A stretch of 64,000 bases of DNA from Punica granatum. Lineage: Eukaryota; Streptophyta; Magnoliopsida; Myrtales; Lythraceae. The stretch spans positions 12,710,001 through 12,774,000 of the forward strand of contig NC_045130.1 of the NCBI RefSeq assembly GCF_007655135.1. Reading direction: 5' to 3'. Made by a program: the position numbers and the translations under genes. Position 1 is the stretch's first letter. Each line of letters starts with the position of its first letter. Shown here one piece after another: positions 1-10,673 of this stretch. The notes beneath the pieces are model-generated. The model was not told where the DNA came from. It saw only the letters and a list, made by a program, of their open reading frames with translations, and searched no databases.

Positions 1-435
1 TGAATCAATGTACAAAAACTTTTCGCACAACTACTCTTTCATTTAAGACATACGATTTTTCTTGTACGAAACATTTACTTCTTGTGCAAAAAAAAATCGC
101 ATAAGAAGAATAACTTTTTGTACTAGCATTCCACACTAGTGCAAAATATTTTTCTTCAAAGTGCAACAATCCGTACTTTGGATGATTGAAAGTTTAGCCA
201 CGGGATATGCTAGAAATCCGTATCATTTATAATATAAGTAGTGATCATTTATTTCTTAGAACATATGTATATATGTATCCACCGGTCAATTTGGTGGTTC
301 GTAATCAAACTTTACCTAGTTAGAGCAATTCAATTATGAGCTCTGATACAGGAGAAGGTAATAATGTGCATATAATGTGGCGCTATGTCATCAGACATAC
401 AAAAAAAATCTATTTTTGTCAACATTAGTTTTTTT
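1..435. other. AT-rich intergenic stretch
   Basis: I see no gene. The stretch is AT-rich, with no long open frame and no recognisable element termini. It ends at the long-inverted-repeat element that begins near 436. Confidence 0.5.
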
Positions 436-1908
436 GGGAAGAATTACATAAATGGTCATATAAATTTGTCCTTTTTTGACATCGAGTCTAATAAGTTTCA
501 TTTTGACTTTTTCAGTCCTTAACGTTTGTTCTGTTAGACTCTTATGGTCTAAATCGTGAATGACCGTTAACCAGTGTTATCGTAGACGTAAACATGATTA
601 AATCTTTTCCACCTATATTAAAAATGCCAACGTGAAAATCAAAAGAATTACAACGATGTCCTAAAAGTTTTTCAATTTTTGAAGTTGAGTCCTATAAGTT
701 CAAATTTGGAAAAAAAAAAACAATCCTAAATAATTTCAAAAAGTGATGGTCTTGATTCATTCCATAACCGGCCATTAACGCACGATGACGTGGACTTAAC
801 TCCATAAAAGAGCTTACATCCGGCAGTTAATATGGTACACGTGGACAAATCATTGCATGCCACTTCAGAACATTCTTAAGGATTTTAAAAAATGAAAATT
901 AGAAAATAACATTTAAAATTGAATAAGATTAATCAAAATTAAATAAAAAGTAGGAAAAAAATTCAAAAATTTTAATTTTTTCCAATTTTAAAAAATTCGA
1001 AAAGAATTTTAAAAAATTTAAAAGTTTTAGAAAAATAGAATAAAATTCAGAACAATTACATAAATTAATGAAATTTACATAAAATTTTGAAATTTTTTAC
1101 AATATAAGAAGATACAAAAAAAATCAGAAAATTAAAACAAAAATAAAAAAAATTATAAAAAGTTCAAAAAAATTAAATAAAAAATTAAAATGTTAGGAAA
1201 ATAATAAATAAGAAAAATAATATGAATAAATAACTATATAAAATTAAAAAAAAAGTAGAAGATAATTTTCAAACTCGTCATGGATGAGAAGGGACTAGGT
1301 AATTACCAATATATAGAATAGGGCAAGGTCGTCGGAGGCTTTGGTTGGAAGGGCCCCTTTCTAATCCCCTCCTTTTTTTATATTTTTTTTACAATTTAGT
1401 TAATTTTTTTAATTTAAAATTTTTAATTTAATCTAGTTTTTCTTCTATTTTTATAAAAATTTTAGAAACTTTTTATTTTTAAATTTTTTCAAAAAAATTA
1501 ATTTTTAATTAATTTATTAAAATAAAAAAAATTAAATGAAAAAATAAATTTTAAAAAAATTTCATGGCATTAAGTCCACATCATTGTACGTTAACAATTG
1601 ATGCGAAATGGATCAAAACTATCACATTTTGAAAGGGGTTTTTACCCCAAATGGCCTATGGTTAAAAAATGAATAACTTTTAGGACTATCACTGTTATTC
1701 TTTTAATTTTCACTTAGATATTTTAAATACAAGTGGAAAACATTTAACGTCGTTTATGTCCATGTCAGTATCGATTAACGATCAGTCACGATTTGGATCA
1801 TAAGTGTCTAACGGAGCAAACGTTTAGGACTAAAAAAGTCAAAACAAGACTTATAGGACTCGATGTCAAAAAAAGAAAACCTTAGAGGACCATTTTTATA
1901 ATTAAGCC
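436..1908. mobile_element. Long-terminal-inverted-repeat element (MULE-like, non-autonomous)
   Basis: The two ends are long imperfect inverted repeats. The left arm runs about 436-810 and the reverse complement of about 1560-1908 matches it for some 350 bases; both contain GACATCGAGTC, TTTTGACTTTTT and a GTTAGACxCTTATG block in the same order. The AT-rich centre is also partly self-complementary. Flanks at 427-435 and 1909-1917 agree at 7 of 9 positions, as expected for an aged 9-bp target-site duplication of Mutator-like elements. No transposase frame is present, so it is non-autonomous. The family assignment is inferred from TSD length and TIR length. Confidence 0.7.
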
Positions 1909-3687
1909 ATTTTTTGTGATATTTCTAAAAACTAAGAGGAATTGTTGATCCCTTATTAGTTTGTGACACTTCCACATGATATATCCGTTATATACAAGAG
2001 TTTCTCTTGATACAGTGAATGATTGGGTAAATAAAACAGATAACATATGGTGTCAAATTTCACACAGTTATTTTTTTCAATGTGTACAATGATATTCAGA
2101 AGCCCAACAAACTCCTACTAATACAGTTTAAACCGGATTGGCTTATTAAGAGAATGATGCTCTTCAGCATGAATTTTTTTTTTTTCATTCACAAAACTCA
2201 AACCTCCAAGATTTTATTTAAAGAGAATAAATGTTGAACCATTTAAACCAATCAATGTTGATAATTTCACAATCCATGTTGATAATTTCACACAGTTTTT
2301 GACAATCGATGAAGGAGTTTACCGTTTAATTTATGTAAAAGCCATCAACATCTAAAGCCGTATATGAAACCCATAAATTATGGCCAAATAAGCTTGTTTA
2401 CTTTAAAATAATCATAATAAATAATTTTAATATTAAATTGAAATATTAGGTACAGATCAAGTTATCTAAACTAGAAGCCAGCGGTTCTTAGAAGGATATT
2501 AAATCTTACTTTGTAAACAGTACATTGTACTGAAAAAATGCCCTGAAAATCTTACTTCTTATGCAGCCAAAAAAAAAAAGGCCGCCGAAAAAAGCTACGA
2601 GAGCATGAATGGAAATGGGACGCGGTAATATCTCACCGAGCCACTACAACATATTAGAAAAATCACGGATCCAAGAATTAGATAGTATAGTCTGATATGA
2701 CTATTAAGTCAAGACAACAAAGCCAGATAATTCTCTTACCTTGTTGTGTAATATGAATCCCCAAGACATTTTAGAAGCATCCTAAAATAGCATGTCGAAA
2801 AATTCAGTCTAGAAGCAATATATTTCTAGTTGGTAATATCATTCTACTCTTTCATTAGCCAAAAAGAAAAGGCTGGAGAAAATTACTGACACAGCTAATA
2901 CATTCAATTTCAAGGAAACTAGTCCGCTTAAATGCGCGGAACTATTATATTTATAAATTTTAATTAAATATTTTATGTAACATAAGTTAGAAATATAATA
3001 AAATGACAGTTTGTAGCAAGTTTATTTCATTGTTCAAGAAGACTATTTGAATATTCAAGAAATGCAGGTTTAAAAAAATGTAAAATTATTTAGTAAGGCC
3101 TATATATATATTAATAATGGACGTAAATCGATAATTAACCACGAGCTGAGGATTGTTTTTGGAAGCTCCTCATCACTTGATTTGGAGACTTTTGAAAGCT
3201 CTTCATCAGTCAAATGGGAGACTCTTGTGAGAGTATTTTAAATAACTATATATATAGATAATCAACAAGGTAACTCAATGTTAAATCACCTCGGATTCAG
3301 AAACTAGAAGCTCCTATTAATGTTACAGTTATCACAAAACAACAAATTAAACCGACACACCAATATGAATCTCACCTCAGTCATTGTTGGGCAAGTGTAA
3401 AGGAGGATCAAGAACAGGGAAGAATGTAGTTCAGTTCACTGCCATGACCACAATTCCCCAAATCTTCCGTAAATCACAGAACCTGAGAAGAGAAATATAC
3501 AAAAATCCAGAACTGAAAAGGCTTTACTTTCATTCTTTCAGTGATCGCACAAATCCTAAATGCAAATGACTGACGACCTACATACCAATGCTCGAGCAAG
3601 CATGCTTCCCAGCCCGATTTCAGCTAATGGCTTTCATAAACTACCTTAACATTTATGTATTAGGAGGACTTCCAACCATTCGCTCAG
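1909..3687. other. Intergenic, repeat remnants only
   Basis: No gene seen. It holds a degraded copy of the dispersed repeat described at 62740-62930 (about 2120-2260), a tandem duplication of an 18-bp unit beginning TGTTGATAATTTC (about 2258-2297), and an ACTAGT followed by a GC-rich inverted pair at 2918-2945 resembling the termini seen at 39130 and 47985. At 3158-3230 two copies of a roughly 35-bp unit (GGAAGCTCCTCATCA...) sit in tandem. Confidence 0.5.
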
Positions 3688-3710
3688 TTCCATTCTTGGC
3701 CCTTCAAAAG

Positions 3711-3711
3711 A

Positions 3712-3787
<76 letters not shown>

Positions 3788-3931
3788 AATAACAATAACA
3801 ATAACAATAACAATAATAATAACAATAATAATAATAACAATATCAATAATAATAACAATAACAATAATAATAACAATAACAATAATAACAATAATAACAA
3901 TAACAATAAAAATAACAATAACAATAATAAC

Positions 3932-3973
<42 letters not shown>
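3711..3973. repeat. Compound AAT/ATT/AAC microsatellite, about 260 bp
   Basis: AAT repeats (3712-3744) turn abruptly into ATT repeats (3745-3784), making a palindromic block, and are followed by a long mixed AAC/AAT tract to 3973. The tract is flanked on both sides by the same 15-bp sequence TTCCATTCTTGGCCC (3688-3702 and 3974-3988). The flanking repeat suggests that the microsatellite is the expanded tail of an inserted retroposon, or that a short duplication trapped it. Long poly-Leu and poly-Ile open frames across it are artefacts. Confidence 0.9.
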
Positions 3974-3988
3974 TTCCATTCTTGGCCC

Positions 3989-4929
3989 ATAGAGGAACAT
4001 CACTCTGGTGGGAGCTGCACTTGCAACGTCTCCTCCTTTTCCGGCGGCCCCTTCTTCATCTGCTAAGTCGATTTAAAGTGCCAAAAATTGTCCATAAATA
4101 GAAATTGAGTCCAAAGTAGGGTGGCGACATGCCGAGAGAATCAAGTCCTCCACTCCTCCTGGCGAAATCTTAAGGTGCCTATGTATGAACCGTTGGGGAT
4201 TTGTACCTTAGGGGAGATGAGTTGGAGACAACAACGGAACCGAATTCAGATTCGGAGAAGACAGAGACGATGTTGATTCCAAATTCAAAGTCAAAAAAGA
4301 TAGTAAAAGTAAAGTACAAGACAGTAAGACTCATATGGTTGCTTCACATTTAAAAAATGTCTACCTCATTATCACTCGATGATCCATCCACCATGAGAAA
4401 TAAACGGATATACTTAAAGGAGGTGCGGGACTTTGCTCTAATGCAGTGACCTGAGGGCTAATTACGGACATTTATATAGAATTGGCATTTGATGATATGG
4501 TCAAGAGCAATAATGAATAATATAAAGGGATGTGCTTGGTGCATGAGGACAGGGCCCAAAAGTTTACTATATAAATAGAAATGAGCTCCAAATAGAGAAA
4601 TGATCATCGCTATTTCCATACAAATAGCCCAACTCTCGGGCAGATGGTCATGGACGCTCTCTCCCTGCCCCCTGGGCCAGTCTCTCTCTTCTCCCGCTCC
4701 GCATAACCACTGTCGGCCCACCGCCCTTTGCGGACACTTTCCGCCGCTCCTAAATGTTCGACCTCATCATCAAATTCGGCCACTGCTCCGGCCCTCCTGA
4801 GGTTCGATCTCATCAAAACATTAATTTGTTTCTAGGATATTTTCCAATAATTTCGAACAATATTTGAACATCGATCGTGTCGCTGCATGTACTGTTTGTA
4901 GACCCTCAAATATAGGCACTATCAATACT
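3989..4929. other. Intergenic, nothing assigned
   Basis: No gene supported. A mildly GC-richer patch lies at 4620-4800, with overlapping short frames on both strands but no recognisable protein and no convincing splice structure. Confidence 0.4.
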
Positions 4930-6000
4930 GCCCTTTGGCAGAAATAAGTCATCAACACGCTCTTTCTATAGGAAAATCAAGCTTACTATGCCGAGCCGAT
5001 TGGAAGTGTGAGAAAAGAATCATGATGTTTCTTTCAATCCCTGGTATCTTTTCCCTGTCTTGGAATTCTAGATTATACCCTAATGTATGGGATTTTCACT
5101 TTGATGTTATGTCAGCACAAACGACATCATTATGTGAATTGATCCAGGTGTGGTCCGATACCTTTTCTTCTTGAGTAATGTTTTCGAAGCTTGTGAATGA
5201 AGAATATTCACGATTGAAATAGTTTTACCCCTTCGTAAGCTGATTTGACTCAGACTGAAATTAATCATGGCTCATTAAACTTTCGGATACCGGTGGAGCA
5301 AATCGAAAATAATAATAAATCTCACAAAAGATTAATGATGCAGTCGGTGAAAAAGTTATAGATTTTATAGTGCTTGCAAGATCCATGAACAAATAGTTCC
5401 AAATAAAGGTTCTTTTCAGCCAGCTAATTAGCAGTTGTGCCAAAATTAATGCAAGGTATATCCTTTTGTTTTTGTTTTTTTGGGGGAATGCAAGAACATC
5501 CTTGGATAATAACAGAGAGAGAGAGAGACCAGAATTTAGTAAACAAAATTAAACGGTAAGAGATTAGCATGAATTATTTTTCGTTACATGGAAATACACA
5601 AAAACGATCAATTTAATATGAATATTAACATGACATCAATTTTTCTGTTAATTTTATTGCTTACATATCATAGTATCTGAGTTAATCTCACCTAACAGTT
5701 TTTTACACTCCCGGTCTTGAAATTCTAGGTTACCCTTGAGAACATCTATTAATTGCACGCATCGGATTTTCAATTTGATCTCAACACAGTTCCACAGGCA
5801 ACATGCATTATTTATTATTGTGCTCTTTCAGCTAATAGTAGATCTGGAGGAAGAATCATGCAGTCGTTGAAAAAGTTACACTGCATGCAGGACCGATGAT
5901 GCACAAATAGTTCCAAATGCAATGTCCTTTTCAGCCAAGCTAATTATTAGCGGTTGTTCCGAAAGTAATGCAAGTATATATCTATCGATAATAATGGAGA
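4930..6000. repeat. Duplicated block, 5' part of tandem unit A (two internal copies)
   Basis: Two related segments, about 5030-5460 and 5690-6000, share features such as CCTTTTCAGCCA followed by a TAATGCAAG end. Both match 14070-14355: GAATCATGATG or its variant, CTTGAGAACAT, TTTCAGCTAATA, TAGATCT, TGCACAAAT, and the CCTTTTCAGCCA/TTCTTTTCAGCCA end. The segment therefore marks the start of a duplication unit that contains one PAE gene each time. It has no coding potential. A (GA)n run lies at 5514-5528. Confidence 0.6.
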
Positions 6001-6128
6001 GAGACTAAGGCGTAACACAAATACAAAATTGAAGTAGATGTAATTGGGAATAGGTGCAATTGGTGCATGCATGCACTTGCGTCATTCTCTGAAAATATTT
6101 TTTCTTGGCTTGAAAATTGAAAAGCAAT

Positions 6129-6460
6129 CTTGTTTGGCAAATAGAAATTTTTTTTAATTATACTCCACTTATTTTCAATTCATCAATATAATTATTACTT
6201 TTTTTCATTTTTATTCAATTTTTTTTATCTTAACTACCATTCAATTAAATTTTTAATACTAAATTCTATCAATTATTCAATACTTTTTTCAGAATTGAAC
6301 AATACAATCATTATTTTATCTCAAATATTCATTATTATTTTCTCACTTTTTTAATAATTCAACAACACAATCATTACAATTCCAAATAAATATAATTATT
6401 TATAGTTGGAATGGAATTGAGTATAGTAGAGTTAAAAAAAAAAATCTTTGTCAAACAAGG
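6129..6460. mobile_element. MITE-like element with TTGTTTGGCAAA termini
   Basis: The left end CTTGTTTGGCAAA is followed by a T-run and ATACTC. The right end, read in reverse complement, is CCTTGTTTGACAAAG followed by a T-run and TACTATACTC. These are terminal inverted repeats of about 35 bases around an AT-rich core without coding capacity. I could not identify a clear target-site duplication, so the superfamily (hAT-like by the look of the termini) is uncertain. Confidence 0.5.
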
Positions 6461-7695
6461 TAACACAAAAACAAAATTGCCACGGTAGTGGTGCAAGGTG
6501 TATTTTGCCCTATTCAAATATTGGAGATTCTACAACAGTTCACATCCAAAAACAATTACCACGACTATTTCATTTTCGGCCGTCGAATTAAGTGACATGC
6601 GATCGCGGCCGTACAAGTGTCCTATATATTTTTTCTTTTTCTTTAAGATTCTAGGAAGGGAGGAGGAAGATGTGGAGGAAGAGCAGGGAAGAAAGAGGCA
6701 GGGCTAAGGAAAGGAGAAAGGAGACAAACACACACATGCTCTTTTCTCCCCGATGCACTAAGCAGCCATTGAAGATATTCCCTTGACATGGACCTGCTAA
6801 TCCATCGACATTCATGTCAAAGAAAAGTTTACTAGAGCATGACAAACTTCAACCTACTCTTCAACTCTCAACAGGGACATCCTAAGAGCAACAACTTTAC
6901 CTCTCGAATTCGAAATGGAAGTGCAAGCAATATGCTTACCAAATGTACAACATCAATGCTGACACGGCGTGTGTCGTTTCGTTCAATCGTTACCAGCAGA
7001 ACGTTTCCCGCAACATCAGCCGATTAAACCAGCATCAACAAAAAAGAATTTCTAAGTAATCTGCTAGCAAGACAATCCCAAATAAATTGATCAATTTTTC
7101 CAAAACTACTATTAATCAACACCATGAACCACACCAAGAGATTAATAAAATTAGGCATCGTTACATGGAGAAATTTGAAATTAAGCATTCGAATGGAACA
7201 TGTTCTTCATGTTTAGGGCCGGATGAAGGGGGGCTACAAGGCTCCGACGGGTGGGCTGAGGCCATGGTCGAGGAGGAAGGGGCAGCCAGGGAGGAAGCGA
7301 GCAGTCGGGGTCGGAGCTTTCCCTGATACCCTTTACCGTGTTTTTTTTTTTGTGGGGGGGGATTGGTCGAGCTAGGAGCCGAAGGCAGAGCCGAGAAGGT
7401 TGGGCGGACTCGGGGCGGTGATGATCATAGCTCGATCGGAGAGAAGGGATGGACCGTCAAATTGGAGACGACGACCAACAGAGGAGGATTGTTTTGTTTG
7501 TTCGTCTAAATTGATTGGAGAGAAAGGGAATGTCTGTAGACTAACATTCAAATATGTTATTTAAATCTAACGGATGATAATGAAACAATCCCGGTAATTA
7601 TTTTTGGATACCGACCGTTATAGCATCACCCATTCAAATATGAAATAACTAATTTCCATTGTATAGTATTTTTCATTGTGACGATATTTTCTCCA

Positions 7696-7733
<38 letters not shown>

Positions 7734-8619
7734 CAAATTGAGTTCGGCAATTGACCCGGAGTGGCAAGAGCTTGACCTGGCACATTTGAATAGTGAAACG
7801 TTACATTTGTGTTTTATTATCTATCAGAGAGATAATTGCGTACCTTACCGAAAAAAGAGAGATAATTGCGCAAAAAAGTCAATATTTATGGGCAATTAAA
7901 AATCTATACAATATATATGAATTGCTACGAGAAAATATTCGTACTTCGAACCACCGAAAACAAAAAAAAACAAAAAAAAGATTCATACTTCTAAAATCTT
8001 TCCGTTTTGCATGGTACATATTCTTTTTGAAACATTGTTACTTTTTTAAAAAATAAAACATTGTTTTTTTAATCAACTTTACCATTGGATGTAATTACAT
8101 ATATCAACTTTCACCGATATTTTGTCAAATGTGAGTATTAGAAGGATCTTTAAAATTGTATAAAAACTACAAATATTTTTAAAAATTGGAAATATAACGT
8201 TACTCATAGTATGACGTTATAAAGAGAGTGGTTGCGCAGCTCATTACTAGCTACCCGCAAGGCACAGCAGACAATGATGGTGATTGTAATTAATAGAGAT
8301 CCTGGTAGCTCACCGGGAGCCAAGCTGACCGTTTAAAATATATCCATATCTAAACAATATACTCTTTTTTTTTTTGGGCTAAGTTAAACAATAGGAGTTA
8401 AGAAAAGCAGATGAAGGAGAATGGCTCCTAAGAATTCCATATTAGCAAAAATTTGAAATTTGAGAAGCATTATTTTGCCATAGTTGAAAGTCTGAACTCT
8501 GAACGTGTAGATAAACTTTTAAGCATTTGGTTAATAATGCAGTGGCGCAACTCTCGTCTTATTTTTATATTTTTACCACTATCGAAAAAGTCATTGTTTT
8601 TTTAATTAATTTTTTTCGA
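6461..8619. other. Intergenic; GC-rich patch and microsatellite
   Basis: No gene supported. A G-rich patch at 7210-7500 stands out from the AT-rich surroundings but has no recognisable product. A (TA)n tract lies at about 7698-7731. Short open frames here have no splice context or homology that I recognise. Confidence 0.4.
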
Positions 8620-8795
8620 TGTTACTCTAGCTTTCGAAAGCTCAATCAATCCTCAACTGATACAGTCGTGTCGGATCGATTTACTAAAGTGTAAAAATCT
8701 TTCAACATAGATTTTCTCCATTCACAATACTTAAATTCAAGACATTATTTAAGATGAATAAGTGTCTAACTGTTTAAATCATTTCATATTAATTT
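8620..8795. repeat. Dispersed repeat copy (family of 62740-62930)
   Basis: It contains the block GATTTTCTCCATTCACAATA, then AATTCAAGACATTATTTAAG, then AACAAGTGTC-like and CTGTTTAAATCA motifs, in the same order as the better-preserved copy at 62740-62930. It is non-coding and of unknown class. Confidence 0.5.
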
Positions 8796-8800
8796 TTTTT

Positions 8801-9060
8801 AAAATTGCTTGTCGGGTGACAGCTTATATAAACATATATATATATATATATGTATGTATGTATGTATATACACTCTTTAATCATAGTCATGAGAATTAGA
8901 AATGTCCTAAGGATAAAGGAAAACGCTCAAAATCAAGGAAAAGGCAACACAGCGCGTAGGGCACATGCCGGAGGGTCCCACTCTTTTGCAGATCACCGTC
9001 GATCCTCCACGCGACGATCTAAATTAGCTTCTGGTCAGGTCAGGACAGGCTAGACTTCTT
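8801..9060. repeat. Duplicated promoter-distal block, unit A (matches 17325-17545)
   Basis: CGGGTGACAGCT is followed by AAGGCAACACAGCGCGT..GGGCACA and a CCCACTCTTTTGCAGATCACCGTC-type block. At 17325-17545 the same order appears with substitutions (CGGGTGACAGCT, AAGGCGACACAGTGCATGGGGCA, CCCCACTCTTGCAGACCACCGTC). This supports a single duplication spanning the upstream region of both PAE genes. Confidence 0.6.
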
Positions 9061-9302
9061 TGGTCTACCAGAGACTCCCATAGATTTCATTATCTGGCAC
9101 CGTATTCAGTGTGGGTCCCACTGGTTGGAAAACGATCATCTCACGGGTCCCAAACAATGTCCGACCGCGCAAATGATTTTTTTTTTAATTACGAGTGCGA
9201 TAAAAATTAATTTTAATAGTCAATAATAAAATAGCACATATGTCATGCAAATTAAATATGTAATTTCTTGATTGATATGGTCATATTCTATCAATTGTTT
9301 TT

Positions 9303-9786
9303 AGGAGGCGTTTGATAGCTAACGGTCTATCTAGATTATCACTAATATTTATTTAAATTGTCTGGTCCACAGCATTATCATATTTAGTAGGACTATATCA
9401 CTGGTAATCTAGATTGCTATGACAATCTACGTTACCACCAAATTGGAAAAATAGTTTTGCCCCATGCAAGGTGTCTAAGTGAATCCCACCTTCATGGCAA
9501 TCTTAAAATTTTGAAAGTTCGAAATTATCCCTCTCATACCATCTTCTTCCTCCACTCCTAGCATGCCCTCTAGCCATTACCACTGTCATTGCCATCACTT
9601 CCGACCACCAGCGCTGCTGCCAGTGTCACTGCCATTCTCGACAACGAACCCTACCTACCAGTAATGTTGATTGAAATACCAAACATGACAATGTTGAAAT
9701 ACCGATAATTTAAATAGTGGCAATCTATCTTGTGGCAAAGTGGATTACCAGCAGTTTAATTACTGGCAAATACCGAACGCAACCTT
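9303..9786. mobile_element. MITE-like element (GGCGTTTGATA termini)
   Basis: The left end GGAGGCGTTTGATAGC and the right end, in reverse complement TAAGGTTGCGTTCGGTATTTGC, are related and of the type found on plant hAT-like MITEs. Sub-terminal motifs (GGTAATCTAGATT, GGATTACCAGCAG) also repeat in opposite orientation. There is no coding sequence, and I found no convincing target-site duplication. Confidence 0.4.
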
Positions 9787-10366
9787 AAAAGAAAAGCAGC
9801 TAGGAAAAGTAGGTTTCGAGAAATCCAAAGTGCAAATAATCATATATTGGATATTTTAAAGAGGGATTCTGGTGAAGTGAAAATGGGAGATGAAATATTT
9901 TAACCCATAAATAGAATATTTAATTAGAGATGTTTAAGTTTTAATTAGGTTAGTATAATCAAAAGAGAATATATTACAGCAGCGCACGCTTTCGCTTATT
10001 AACGCAAGTTTGATATCCAATGAGACTACCCATCCCCATATTAATTATTTATTATTTCTCTTTTATTTTATTAGGTTTTGGGCATCTATTATAACAGAAA
10101 AAAAAAAAAAAAGTTGGCATATCTTATTTAGAAGGTTGGGAATATTTGGATTTAATAGTGATCTACTCCCTTCAACTCTGAATTTAAATTTAGACTTTGA
10201 GAAATCGTGATCGTTGAACTGATCAGACAGACAAAGATACTACAGGCACAGACCATTAGCCTTTGTCGCATTGTTCTTGAATACTGTGGCGTCAATTTAT
10301 TATTTACAAGGTAACTGACAAGCGAGACCTCAGTTTCGCAAGGGAATCAGATCCCCCGTCGCCCTG

Positions 10367-10372
10367 TATAAA
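10367..10372 (+). promoter_or_regulatory. Probable TATA box of PAE1
   Basis: TATAAA followed by TT lies about 300 bases ahead of the PAE1 start codon. It sits upstream of a leader block (GTCTTCCATTGCAGC..CATTGG..GCTGAAGTGGGT, 10440-10480) that recurs ahead of PAE2 at about 19550-19595. A leader intron ending near the CTGCAG at 10651-10656 is plausible. Confidence 0.45.
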
Positions 10373-10673
10373 TTAAAACCTTCTTCCGTTTTATAAAACC
10401 ATTAACCCAATATTGCCCACCTGGGTTCTCCGGCTCTCTGTCTTCCATTGCAGCTCCATTGGTTAAATAGCTGAAGTGGGTTTCCTGTCTTTTTTGAGCT
10501 ATCCTACGATACTCTCTCGTACAGGTTCATGCTTGTTTGAGCTGCTGTTTGCTCCTCATGATAGTTTTTGTCCCCTGTTTCCCTGTTTTAATCATGTGTC
10601 ATTGTGTTGGAAGGCTGTTTTCTAGATATAGAAAATACTAAGCAAATCTGCCTGCAGAGTGTGCAGAAGACTA

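Noticed and set aside
3646..4003. Open frames of 99-114 codons made of poly-Leu, poly-Ile or poly-Asn
   Set aside because: They are translations of the AAT/ATT/AAC microsatellite and have no coding character.
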